This document shows positions 56,204 through 64,000 of a DNA stretch of 64,000 nucleotides, one piece after another. The stretch comes from Saccharopolyspora rhizosphaerae (GTDB lineage Bacteria; Actinomycetota; Actinomycetes; Mycobacteriales; Pseudonocardiaceae). Numbering within the stretch: the stretch's first letter is position 1; each line of letters opens with the position of its first letter. The DNA lies in contig NZ_RSAA01000001.1 of assembly GCF_003931915.1 (NCBI RefSeq), positions 310,001-374,000 on the forward strand, in the 5' to 3' direction. The position numbers and the translations under genes were made by a program. The notes below the pieces were generated by a model. The model worked only from the letters and a program-made list of their open reading frames with translations, was not told the origin of the DNA and searched no databases.

Positions 56204-56818
56204 GTGACTTCGGCTGCCGTGGCCGGGCTGCTGGCCGGTTTCGGCATCGCGGTTCCGGTGGGGGCGGTAGGCGCCTACCTCGTCTCGCTGTCGGCGCGGA
56301 CGTCGTTCGGCGTCGGGTCGGCTGCCGGGCTCGGGGTCGCCACGGTCGACGGCGGTTACGCGCTCCTCGCCGTGCTCGGTGGTGGCGCGCTGCTCGACGG
56401 AGCGCGTGCGTGGGCCGAACCGCTGCGGTGGACGTCGGTCGTCGTCCTGGTCCTCGTGGCCGTGCACCTCGCCGTCGGCGCGTGGCGCAGGCACGTGCGG
56501 ATCCAGGAGGTGCCTGCGTCGCACACCCCGCTCCGGGCCTACCTCGCCCTGGTGGCGATGACGTCGGTCAACCCGACGACAGTGGTGTACTTCGCGGCGA
56601 TCGTGGTCGGCGGCGGAGCCGCGATCGCGGACACCGCCGGTGAGCGGCTCGTCTTCGTGCTCGCAGCGACCGCCGCGTCCGCATCGTGGCAGCTGTCCCT
56701 GGCCGCCTGCGGAACGATGCTCGGGCGAGCCCTGACGGGCAGGCGCGGGCAGCTCGTGACCGCGGCGGTCTCGAGCTTCCTCATCGTGGTCCTCGCGGCG
56801 CGCACGGTCCTCGGGTGA
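56204..56818 (+). CDS. LysE family translocator
   Basis: 204 aa with about six membrane segments. GLLAGFGIAVPVGAVGAYLVSLSAR with the G-x-x-x-G-P-like helix and MTSVNPTTVVYFAAIV, the family hallmarks of amino-acid exporters. The start is unsure: GTG 56204 fits the family but its GGAGG is 17 bases away; GTG 56174 is the alternative. Confidence 0.72.
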   Translation: MTSAAVAGLLAGFGIAVPVGAVGAYLVSLSARTSFGVGSAAGLGVATVDGGYALLAVLGGGALLDGARAWAEPLRWTSVVVLVLVAVHLAVGAWRRHVRIQEVPASHTPLRAYLALVAMTSVNPTTVVYFAAIVVGGGAAIADTAGERLVFVLAATAASASWQLSLAACGTMLGRALTGRRGQLVTAAVSSFLIVVLAARTVLG

Positions 56819-57052
56819 TCGCGACCAGTGCACCGGGGCATCGGCCGCTGCGCGCGGCTCGGCGTCGTGGTCGGCTGCCGGGGTGTAGACGACGTCGCCC
56901 GCTGTTTCGGTGCACCCGTCCAGGTGTCGACGGCGCTGTTCTGATCCACCGCCTCCTGCCCCGATTCCGGGAACCGCACGCGAAGAGCGGTTCGGCACAC
57001 GAGTCCTGGCGTCACCGTGCAACTCCGCTGGTGCACCGCTCGGCTCCGGTGG

Positions 57053-57517
57053 TCAGCGGCCGAAGTCCTGGGTCCAGTACGTGCCGCCCTGGTCGACCCC
57101 CACCCCGATCGTGCGGAACGAGCAGTCCAGGATGTTCTTGCGGTGGCTCCGGGACTTCAGCCAATCCTGCACGACCTGCTCGGCGTTGGCGTGGCCGCGC
57201 GCGAGGTTCTCGGCGCCGGGCTTGGGGTATCCGGCCCCGCGCACACGCTCGGCGAAGGTGACGCCGTCAGGCGTGGTGTGGCTGAAGTAGCCGCGTCGGG
57301 CCATGTCGGCGCTGTGATCGGTGGCGGACTTCACCAGCCGGCCATCGACGGTCAGCGGAGCGCAGCCCGCGCTCTCCCGGGCTTCGTTCACCAAGGACAG
57401 CACCTGGTCCTGCGGTGGACGCGCAGTGGCTGCCGTCATGGACGCCGCCGCGATGCTCATCCCACCGCCGACCAGGAGCACGCCGACAGCTGCGCAGAGC
57501 GTTCTCTTCGGGGTCAT
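57053..57517 (-). CDS. Secreted CAP-domain (SCP/PR1-like) protein
   Basis: 154-aa precursor with an N-terminal signal segment (LCAAVGVLLVGGGMSIAAASM). The CAP core is clear: QVLSLVNEARESAGCAPLTVDGRL, SADMARRGYFSHTTPDG, AENLARGHANAEQVVQDWLKSRSHRKNIL and VDQGGTYWTQDFGR. CAP proteins of bacteria are often SigK/spore or cell-wall associated; no catalytic claim is made. ATG 57517; a longer frame exists upstream but lacks a sensible signal start. Confidence 0.84.
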   Translation of the reverse strand: MTPKRTLCAAVGVLLVGGGMSIAAASMTAATARPPQDQVLSLVNEARESAGCAPLTVDGRLVKSATDHSADMARRGYFSHTTPDGVTFAERVRGAGYPKPGAENLARGHANAEQVVQDWLKSRSHRKNILDCSFRTIGVGVDQGGTYWTQDFGR

Positions 57518-57714
57518 GGCTTCGAAAGCTACGGCAGCTGCCGGAAGCGCGTTCAGATCAAAAAGGCCTCTGAGCGGGTACTTCACACCATCTCGCTACT
57601 CTGAGTGATCAATTTCGCGCGTCGCTCGACCCGCTCCACGCCCCTGTGCCGAGCGGGAGCGGATCACTCACCATCCACTCCCGTCGGCGGTCCCGAGTGA
57701 CTACCTTGATCGTC

Positions 57715-58640
57715 ATGCCCGTGCTGAGCCGAACCACTGTCACGCGTGCCGCCGCGGTGGTGATCCAGGGCGTCACGTCGCTGGCCTCCCACAGCCGCCG
57801 CAAGCCGCGATTCCCGGAGATCCCCAGCAGGACCCGCGACGTCGTGGTCCCCACCGCCTACGGTCAGGTGCCCGCGACGCTGTACCTGCCGCCGGAGAGT
57901 GCCGCCCCTCCCCCGCTGCACGTCAACCTCCACGGTGGCGGCTTCGTGATCCGCTACCCGGAGCAGGACGACGCGCTGTGCCGGTACCTGGCCGCCCACG
58001 CCGGGGTCGCCGTGCTCAACGTGGACTACCCGGTGGCACCGCAGAACCCGTTCCCCATCCCGCCGAAGGCGTGCTTCGACGTCGTGCGCTGGGTCGCCGA
58101 GCACGGAGCCGAACTCGGTGTGGACCAGAACCGGTTGAGCGTGGGCGGCGCCAGCGCCGGTGGCTCGTTGGCCACGGCGGTGGCGCGGCAGGCGCGTGAC
58201 GCGGGCGGTCCTCGGCTCGCGCTGCAGGTGCTGCACTACCCGGCTCTGGACCTGGTCGCGTCGGCCCGGGAGAAGCTGCGGGTGCGCAACCGTGCTGAGC
58301 CGACGTTCCTCAAGCCGTGGATGGCCGCGGTTTTCAACGACTCCTACCTGCCCGACCACGCGTTGCGGTCGGACCCGCTGGCCTCGCCCGCGCACGGCGA
58401 CAACGGCCAGGACCTCGCCGGGACCGCACCCGCGGTGTTGATCACCGCCGAACTGGACCTGCTGCACGCGGAGGGGTGCGCTACGCCGAGTCGTTGCGGC
58501 GCGCCGGGATCCTGCGCGAGCACCGCGACGTTCCCGGCGTGGATCACGGCTACGACCAGCTCCGAGCCGGCGAAGCACAGGTGCGGGAGGTCTACGACCT
58601 GATCTGCGAACACCTGAGGCGAGCGCATTTCGAAGGCTAG
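57715..58640 (+). pseudogene. Alpha/beta hydrolase (HSL/esterase type) with one frameshift
   Basis: A hormone-sensitive-lipase-like hydrolase: HVNLHGGGFVIR (oxyanion HGGG), GGASAGGSLATAVA (nucleophile Ser), and the Asp in ITAELDLLHAEG. Just after this a G-run at 58473-58476 is one base short, so the frame shifts. The remaining VRYAESLRRAGILREHRDVPGVDHGYDQL (with the catalytic His) is readable only in the next frame, to the stop at 58640. A single indel in a G-run could be a consensus error; otherwise the enzyme loses its His. ATG 57715. Confidence 0.65.
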
Positions 58641-58773
58641 GGGCTGTTCGAGCACGCGGACGAGCCACTGGGGCCGCGGCACGTCCTGAGCGCCGTCGCG
58701 GTCGGTGCACCGCGGCTGAGCACGCGGATCCGCCGAGCCGCGCAGTGTGGCACCGGAGCGGACCAGCCCCTAG
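58637..58773. repeat. Inverted repeat around the convergent hydrolase/decarboxylase ends
   Basis: CTAGGGGCTG (58637-58646) and CAGCCCCTAG (58764-58773) are perfect complements 117 bases apart, and each contains the stop codon of one convergent gene. The spacer holds a direct repeat of GAGCACGCGGA (58650-58660, 58718-58728). It may be the trace of a small mobile sequence or a long-range terminator stem. Confidence 0.45.
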
Positions 58774-60191
58774 GACGGTTGGTAGAGCAGGCCGAGGAAC
58801 TCCTGCAGGAGGCGTTCGCGCAGGGCCGGGCGGGCGAGCGCGAGCATCGCGTTGACCTCGGCCATGCGCTCGGGCAGACCGGCGCCGCCACCCATGCCCG
58901 CCGCGGCGAGCAGCTGGCCGAACTCCTCGGACGTGAGGGCGTCGGGGTCGAGGTCGGCGAGGAAGGCCGCGATGCCCTCGTCGACCACGACCGGTCCCGC
59001 CGCGCGTGCGGCCCTCACCGAATCCCGCAGGGCCGCAGCGAAGTCGCCCTCGCTCCCCCGGTTCGACGCGGTGATCGTCAGGTGCAGGTTCGCCGGCGAG
59101 CTCTGGTGGGCGAACTGCGGTTGCACGTACCAGCCGCGCGCCGCCATCTCGTCGGCGACGACGAACAGGTCGAGACGGTCGTCGTCCGTGGTCAGTGCCA
59201 GCAGCGTCGCACCGGGCTCGGCGACGAGCCGCAGTCCGTCGAGGGCCTCCACCTCCGCCCGGACCGCCTCGACCGCCTCCAGCGTGGCTTCGGCCAGCGC
59301 GAGGTAGCCGTCGTCGCCGATGTGGTGCAGCACGGCCCACGCCGCCGCCAGCGGACCACCGGAACGGGTGGACTGCAGCGTGGAGTTCAGCATCGTGTAG
59401 CCGGGCCAGTCCGCGCTGGCGAAGTAGTGGCCGCGGCGCAGTTCGGCGTCAGCGTGCAGCAGCACCGAGGTGCCTTTCGGGCAGTAGGCGTACTTGTGCA
59501 GGTCGACCGACACGCTCGTGACGCCCTCGACGGCGAAGCCGAACTCGGGCACAGCTCGTCCGAGCCGGCGGAAGTACGGGAGCACCCACCCGCCGATGCA
59601 CGCGTCGACGTGCGTCCGCACCCCGCGGGAGGCCGCCGCGGCGGCGATCTCCGCGATCGGGTCCACCACGCCGTGGGCGTAGGAGGGGGCGCTGGCGACC
59701 ACGAGGACCGTGTCGTCGTCGATCGCGGCGGCCATGGCCTCCGGGTCGGCGCGGAAGGTCTTCGGGTCGACCGGCACCACCACCGGACGGACCCGGAACA
59801 GGTGCGCGGCCTTGTGGAACGCGGCGTGCGCGGTCGCCGGGAGCACCACGTTCGGCTCTGCGACGCCGGAGTTCCCCTCGCGCGCGGCGAGCACGGCGAG
59901 CACGCAGGACTCGGTACCGCCCGAGGTCACCGACCCCACCGTGCGCGGTGTGCCGCCCACCAGCTCGGAGGTGGCGGCGACCAGGTCGTTCTCCATCCGC
60001 AGCAGGCTCGGGAACGCGGTCGGGTCGAGGCCGTTGGCACTGGAGGCCAACGCGTGCGCGGCGGCGGCGAGGTCGTCGACCCCGTCGAGCCCGCTGTCGT
60101 AGACGTAGGCGAGGGTGCGCCCGCCGTGGGTGGGCAGGTCACCGGCACGCAGCGCGCGCAGCTCGGTCAGGATGTCCTCGGCGGATCTCAT
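58770..60191 (-). CDS. PLP-dependent group II decarboxylase, sphingosine-1-phosphate lyase-like
   Basis: 473-aa fold-type I PLP enzyme. The cofactor lysine is in SVSVDLHKYAYCPKGTSV, preceded by VTSGGTESCVLAVLAAR and THVDACIGGWVLPYF. This pattern is nearest to dihydrosphingosine-1-phosphate lyases and related aldolase-type decarboxylases. In actinomycetes no sphingolipid is usual, so the substrate may be an amino acid or phospho-amino alcohol. Its ATG overlaps the transporter stop (ATGA), so both are co-translated. Confidence 0.8.
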   Translation of the reverse strand: MRSAEDILTELRALRAGDLPTHGGRTLAYVYDSGLDGVDDLAAAAHALASSANGLDPTAFPSLLRMENDLVAATSELVGGTPRTVGSVTSGGTESCVLAVLAAREGNSGVAEPNVVLPATAHAAFHKAAHLFRVRPVVVPVDPKTFRADPEAMAAAIDDDTVLVVASAPSYAHGVVDPIAEIAAAAASRGVRTHVDACIGGWVLPYFRRLGRAVPEFGFAVEGVTSVSVDLHKYAYCPKGTSVLLHADAELRRGHYFASADWPGYTMLNSTLQSTRSGGPLAAAWAVLHHIGDDGYLALAEATLEAVEAVRAEVEALDGLRLVAEPGATLLALTTDDDRLDLFVVADEMAARGWYVQPQFAHQSSPANLHLTITASNRGSEGDFAAALRDSVRAARAAGPVVVDEGIAAFLADLDPDALTSEEFGQLLAAAGMGGGAGLPERMAEVNAMLALARPALRERLLQEFLGLLYQPS

Positions 60192-61504
60192 CGCCCCTCC
60201 AGCACGTCACGCCGCAGCAGCGGCAGTCCCAACAGCACCAGCGCACCCGGCAGCAGCGAGAAGCCGAGCAGGATCGCGGTCACCGCACCGTCCGGCTGCG
60301 CCACCATCCCGTCCACACTGGACACGTAGCCGCCCGCACCCAGGACGAGTCCGAAGAGCCAGGGCCCCAGCGCCATGCCCAGCGTCTCGGCCCCGGTCCA
60401 CACTCCGGCGGCGACCCCGGCCCTGGTCTCCCCGGTCCGCTCCTCCTCGGTGGTGATCAGGTCCGGCATGATCGCCAGGGGGAAGACCTGGATGCCGGCG
60501 TAGCCGACACCGGCCAGGCCGACGAACACGAACGACACGGCCACCGGGAGCACCAGCGCCGCGCACAGCCCGGTGCTGGCCACGCCGAACGTGATGCAGG
60601 CGGCGCGAAAACCCCACAGCTTGCCCCACCGCTCCCCGAGCCGCGGCCACAACGGCATCGTCAGCAACGCCGGCAGCACGAACCCGACGAACAGCCAGGT
60701 CTGCACCGCCGGATCCCCGAAGACGTACCGGGACGCGTAGTTGACTCCCGCCAGCAGGGTCGCCAAGCCGAGGGCCTGCACCGAGTAGACGAGCACCAGG
60801 CGCCGGAACGACCGCCACCGCCGCATCGTGGTCACCAACTCGCGCCAGCCCCGCGCGCCCGGGCGCAGCCGTCCCACCGGTGCACCGCGCACGCCCAGGA
60901 CCATCAGCACCGCTCCGAGCAGGATGACCAGACCGACCACGAGCCCCATGACCCGGTAGCCGGTCACCCCTCCCACGCCGTTGGCGACGGCGGGCGCACC
61001 GGCGCCGGAGAGCAGGACGGCCACCGCGAGGAAACCCATCCGCCAGCTGGTCAGCCGGGTCCGCTCACCGCGGGAGTCGGTGAGTTCCGCGGGCAGGGCG
61101 TTGAACGGCACCTGGAAGAGCCCGAACGCGGTCGCGCACACCAGGTACACGACCATCACGTACCCGGCGTCCAGCGCGGTGCTGCCGAACCCGGGGTGGG
61201 CGAAGATGCCGGCGAACAGCACGGCCACGCCGATGCCGCCCCAGAGCAGGAACGGTCGTCTGCTGCCGTGTCGCACCAGGCTCGCGTCCGAGAGCCGCCC
61301 GGCGATCGGGTTGAACACGACGTCCCACACCTTCGGCACCAGCACGATCGCGCCGGCGACCGAACCCGGCACGGCGAGCGCGTCGGTGAGGTACGGCAGC
61401 AGGAGCAGGCCCGGCACCGTGGTGAACGACCCGGTCACCAGCGAGCCGAACGAGTAGCCGATCCGGACGCGAGGTCCGATCCGCTTCTGGACGGGAACTG
61501 CCAC
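60188..61504 (-). CDS. GPH-type (MelB-like) MFS transporter
   Basis: 438 aa with 12 membrane helices of the glycoside-pentoside-hexuronide symporter family: IGYSFGSLVTGSF, VWDVVFNPIAGRLSDASLVRHGSRRPFLL (family motif), LPAELTDSRGERTRL and MPDLITTEEERTGETRAG. The GTG 61504 has GGAGGAG 4 bases ahead. First gene of a two-gene operon with the S1P-lyase-like enzyme, so it may import that enzyme's substrate. Confidence 0.83.
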   Translation of the reverse strand: MAVPVQKRIGPRVRIGYSFGSLVTGSFTTVPGLLLLPYLTDALAVPGSVAGAIVLVPKVWDVVFNPIAGRLSDASLVRHGSRRPFLLWGGIGVAVLFAGIFAHPGFGSTALDAGYVMVVYLVCATAFGLFQVPFNALPAELTDSRGERTRLTSWRMGFLAVAVLLSGAGAPAVANGVGGVTGYRVMGLVVGLVILLGAVLMVLGVRGAPVGRLRPGARGWRELVTTMRRWRSFRRLVLVYSVQALGLATLLAGVNYASRYVFGDPAVQTWLFVGFVLPALLTMPLWPRLGERWGKLWGFRAACITFGVASTGLCAALVLPVAVSFVFVGLAGVGYAGIQVFPLAIMPDLITTEEERTGETRAGVAAGVWTGAETLGMALGPWLFGLVLGAGGYVSSVDGMVAQPDGAVTAILLGFSLLPGALVLLGLPLLRRDVLEGR

Positions 61505-61770
61505 TGGACTCCTCCGGGCTCGCTGACCTTCCCGCATCCTCGCACCGACGGCGATCCTCGCGAACAAGATCGGATCGTTTCGTCACCCAAGACCGCCATC
61601 CGGGTCGAACGGTGAGTGAGCCGCACCAAATTCCGATGACCCGTGGGGTCCGGTGTTCTAGGCTGACCGCAGGCTCCTCGAACAGCGAAGCCCTTCTGCG
61701 TGGCGTGCCAGCGGCAACACTGCGGCCGACGCTCCGCTCTCGCCACCCGCACTTCGTTCCAGGAGCACCT

Positions 61771-62943
61771 GTGCCTTCTCCCGCCCTCGCCCGCCGGATG
61801 GACGGCGTCACCAGTTCCCCGGTGCGCGATCTGCTCGCGCTGACCCGCCGCTCGGGCGTGATCTCCTTCGCCGGCGGTCTGCCCGCCCCGGAGCTGTTCG
61901 ACACCGACGGTCTGCGAGCCGCGTTCGCGCGAGCGCTCGGTGACCCCGACGCGCCCCGCACGCTGCAGTACTCGCCCACCGAAGGCGATCCTGCCCTGCG
62001 AGCGATCGTGTCCGAGCGCCTCACCGGCCAAGGCCTGCCGACCAGCGACGAGGACCTGCTGATCACCACGGGATCCCAGCAGGGCCTGAGCCTGATCGCC
62101 TCGGCACTGCTGGATCCGGGCGCCGTGGTGCTGGTCGAAGAACCCGCCTACCTGTCGGCCCTGCAGTGCTTCCAGCTGGCGCAGGCGCGCGTCGTGCCCG
62201 TCCCCTGCGACGACGAGGGTCTCGACCCCGAGGCGCTCGACCGCATCGCCGCACGCGAAACCCCCGCGCTGCTGTACCTGGTGCCGACGTTCTCCAATCC
62301 GACGGGCCGCACCGTCGGCGCCGAGCGGCGGGACCGGATCGCGGACGTCGCTGCACGGCGGAACTTCTGGCTGGTCGAGGACGACCCGTACCGCGAACTG
62401 CGCTACAGCGGCCGGCCGTTGGTGCCGCTGTCGGCACGCGTGCCCGAGCGCTCGATCTACCTGGGCAGCTTCTCCAAGCTCGTCGCACCGGGGATGCGGG
62501 TCGGGTGGCTGCGCGCACCGGCGCAGCTGCGGCAGCGCCTGACCGTCCTCAAGCAGGCCGCCGACCTGCACACCTCCACGATCGACCAGGCCGCGGCCGC
62601 GGAGTACCTGGCGACCACCGACCTCGACGCGCGGTTGCGGGTGCTGCGCGAGACCTACCGCCCCCGCCGGGACGCCATGCTGGACGGGCTCCGCACCACC
62701 GCTCCGCCGGGGTCGACGTGGACCGAACCCGAAGGCGGGATGTTCGTGTGGGTGCGGCTTCCCGGTGACGTGGACACCGGCGAGCGGCTGCACGACGCGT
62801 TGCGCCACGACGTCGCGTTCGTGCCGGGAGCGGCGTTCCAGGTCGGCGAACCGGACCGGGCGACGATGCGGTTGTCGTTCACCACCTTCGAGCCCGCCAC
62901 GATCGCCGAGGGCCTGCGCAGACTCGCCAAGGTCCTGGACTGA
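61771..62943 (+). CDS. PLP-dependent aminotransferase, class I/II (LysN/2-aminoadipate type)
   Basis: 390 aa. SPVRDLLALTRRSGVISFAGGLPAPELF start, TTGSQQGLSLIA, VPTFSNPTGRT, and the cofactor lysine in GSFSKLVAPGMRVGW. This branch includes 2-aminoadipate and branched-chain aminotransferases and the MocR enzyme domain (no HTH here). GTG 61771 has AGGAG 5 bases ahead; a longer frame back to 61612 is spurious. Divergent from the GPH operon. Confidence 0.86.
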   Translation: MPSPALARRMDGVTSSPVRDLLALTRRSGVISFAGGLPAPELFDTDGLRAAFARALGDPDAPRTLQYSPTEGDPALRAIVSERLTGQGLPTSDEDLLITTGSQQGLSLIASALLDPGAVVLVEEPAYLSALQCFQLAQARVVPVPCDDEGLDPEALDRIAARETPALLYLVPTFSNPTGRTVGAERRDRIADVAARRNFWLVEDDPYRELRYSGRPLVPLSARVPERSIYLGSFSKLVAPGMRVGWLRAPAQLRQRLTVLKQAADLHTSTIDQAAAAEYLATTDLDARLRVLRETYRPRRDAMLDGLRTTAPPGSTWTEPEGGMFVWVRLPGDVDTGERLHDALRHDVAFVPGAAFQVGEPDRATMRLSFTTFEPATIAEGLRRLAKVLD

Positions 62944-63070
62944 TCGCGCTCCGGGACCGAGCCGTCCGTCCGGAGGATTGCGCGCGCTCCGGAGCTGCAG
63001 CAGGCTACCCGGAGTATCACCCACCGTGACGGTGATCCCCGTTCTCGGTGGGAGTCACTGGGGAGGCTTG

Positions 63071-64000
63071 ATGCAGGCGATGGACGCCGGACGCCCGACA
63101 CTCCTGGGGGAGAGCTCACCGCGGATCGAGGACGACCGGTTGCTGGCCGGGCGCGGTCGCTTCATCGCGGATGTCGCGATGCCGGGGATGCTCGACGCCG
63201 CGTTCGTCCGCAGCGACGTCCCGCACGCCCGCTTGCGCGGACTCGACTCCGCGCAAGCGCGTGAATCACCCGGTGTGCACGCGGTGTTCGGCGGAGCAGA
63301 TCTCGACGTGCGTGCTGTTCCGGACCGGATGCCGTGGGTGCGGCCGGTGCGGCACTTCCCGCTCGCGCGGGACCGGGTCCGCTACGTCGGCTGCCCGCTG
63401 GCCGTCGTGGTCGCCGAAGACCGCTACCTCGCCGAGGACGCCGCCGAACTCGTCCACGCCGACCTCGAACCACTGCCCACCGTGGACACCGTCGACGGCG
63501 CCCTGTCCCCGGACGCCCCGCTGCTGTACCCGGACTGGGGCGACAACGTGCTGCTGTCGGTGGAGGCCGACGGCAGCGCGGTCGAAGCCGACTTCGCCGA
63601 GCTGCGCACGATCAGTGGCACGTTCACCACGAACCGCCACTCGGCCGCCCCTCTGGAGGGGCGCGGCGTGGCGGCCGAGTTCCGCGACGACCGGCTGACG
63701 GTGTGGACCTCCACGCAAGCCGCCTTCGTCGTGCGCGCGATGCTCGCCGCGGTGCTGGGCCTGCCCGAGCGGAACATCCGGGTGATCACGCCGGACGTCG
63801 GCGGCGGTTTCGGCCAGAAGAACGAGGTCTACCCGGAGGAGTACGTCGTCCCGTGGCTGGCGATGCGGTTGCGCCGCCCGGTCCGCTGGATCGAGGACCG
63901 GCACGAGCACCTGATCGCCGCCGGCCACGCCCGCGACACCACCACCGACCTGTCCGCGGCCGTCCGCGAGGACGGCACGATCGCGGCCTTGCGCGGGCGG
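63071..64000 (+). CDS. Xanthine dehydrogenase-family molybdopterin-binding subunit, 5' part
   Basis: Partial: 310 codons, running off the right edge. Domain order is that of CoxL/XdhB-type large subunits: LAGRGRFIADVAMPGMLDAAFVRSDVPHARL (aldehyde oxidase a/b hammerhead), then RYVGCPLAVVVAEDRY, and the molybdenum-binding beginning ITPDVGGGFGQKNEVYPEEY. Substrate class cannot be told without the active-site loop beyond the edge. GGGAGG stands 4 bases before ATG 63071. Confidence 0.9.
   Translation, partial: MQAMDAGRPTLLGESSPRIEDDRLLAGRGRFIADVAMPGMLDAAFVRSDVPHARLRGLDSAQARESPGVHAVFGGADLDVRAVPDRMPWVRPVRHFPLARDRVRYVGCPLAVVVAEDRYLAEDAAELVHADLEPLPTVDTVDGALSPDAPLLYPDWGDNVLLSVEADGSAVEADFAELRTISGTFTTNRHSAAPLEGRGVAAEFRDDRLTVWTSTQAAFVVRAMLAAVLGLPERNIRVITPDVGGGFGQKNEVYPEEYVVPWLAMRLRRPVRWIEDRHEHLIAAGHARDTTTDLSAAVREDGTIAALRGR

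Overview
The window is very GC-rich, densely coding and starts genes often with GTG (sometimes TTG). Gene content (Rpf, EphD-type fusion, LCP protein with LytR_C tail, Ku, selenocysteine formate dehydrogenase, NrfD partner, OFA antiporter, GPP34, DUF5313) points to a filamentous actinomycete, most likely a Pseudonocardiales member such as Saccharopolyspora. The genus is inference only. No rRNA, tRNA, CRISPR array, insertion sequence or prophage was recognised.

Layout. 1-0.2 kb: 5' part of an rpf gene leaving the window, with a long leader. 0.6-5.7 kb: formate dehydrogenase operon fdhA-fdhB-nrfD; fdhA has an in-frame UGA (selenocysteine) followed by a SECIS-type hairpin. 5.8-8.5 kb: a decayed flavoprotein pseudogene and an EphD-like hydrolase-dehydrogenase fusion. 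8.6-11.6 kb: selA-selB. 11.7-19.5 kb: ku, phytoene synthase, subtilase, universal stress protein, an IclR regulator divergent from a U32-like protein, and a drug-type MFS pump. 19.6-33.4 kb: mixed metabolism and regulation (zinc-ribbon peptide, RluA-type synthase, cyclase with LysR, DUF3616 pseudogene, GPP34, ABC exporter/MarR, PHP, D-malate/tartrate dehydrogenase overlapping an amidase, membrane protein).

33.6-46.0 kb: a C2-acid (probably oxalate) catabolic island. It has an FCD-type GntR regulator, a divergent panE-like/acyl-CoA dehydrogenase operon, a TPP-dependent decarboxylase, formyl-CoA:oxalate CoA-transferase, an ADP-forming acyl-CoA synthetase, an NRAMP-fold transporter without the usual metal motifs, a small membrane protein, a 62-aa peptide and an OFA-family antiporter. 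Four copies of a palindrome close to GCATAC-N-GTATGC precede the regulator and the three flanking transcription units, which suggests one regulon. The formate this pathway would release is the substrate of the selenoprotein FDH about 30 kb away, so the window may hold a complete oxalate-to-CO2 route.

46.5-64 kb: a chitin-type LPMO with a DasR-like operator, PhoD phosphatase, threonine deaminase, LarA-like protein, acetyltransferase, LCP ligase, an Ltp-repeat membrane protein, LysE exporter, CAP protein, a frameshifted alpha/beta hydrolase, an S1P-lyase-like decarboxylase coupled to a GPH transporter, a PLP aminotransferase and the start of a xanthine-dehydrogenase-type molybdoenzyme leaving the right edge. 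Three genes (5.8-6.5, 22.9-24.0 and 57.7-58.6 kb) carry frameshifts. Their indels sit largely in G/C-rich runs, so consensus errors cannot be excluded, but the first two look truly decayed.
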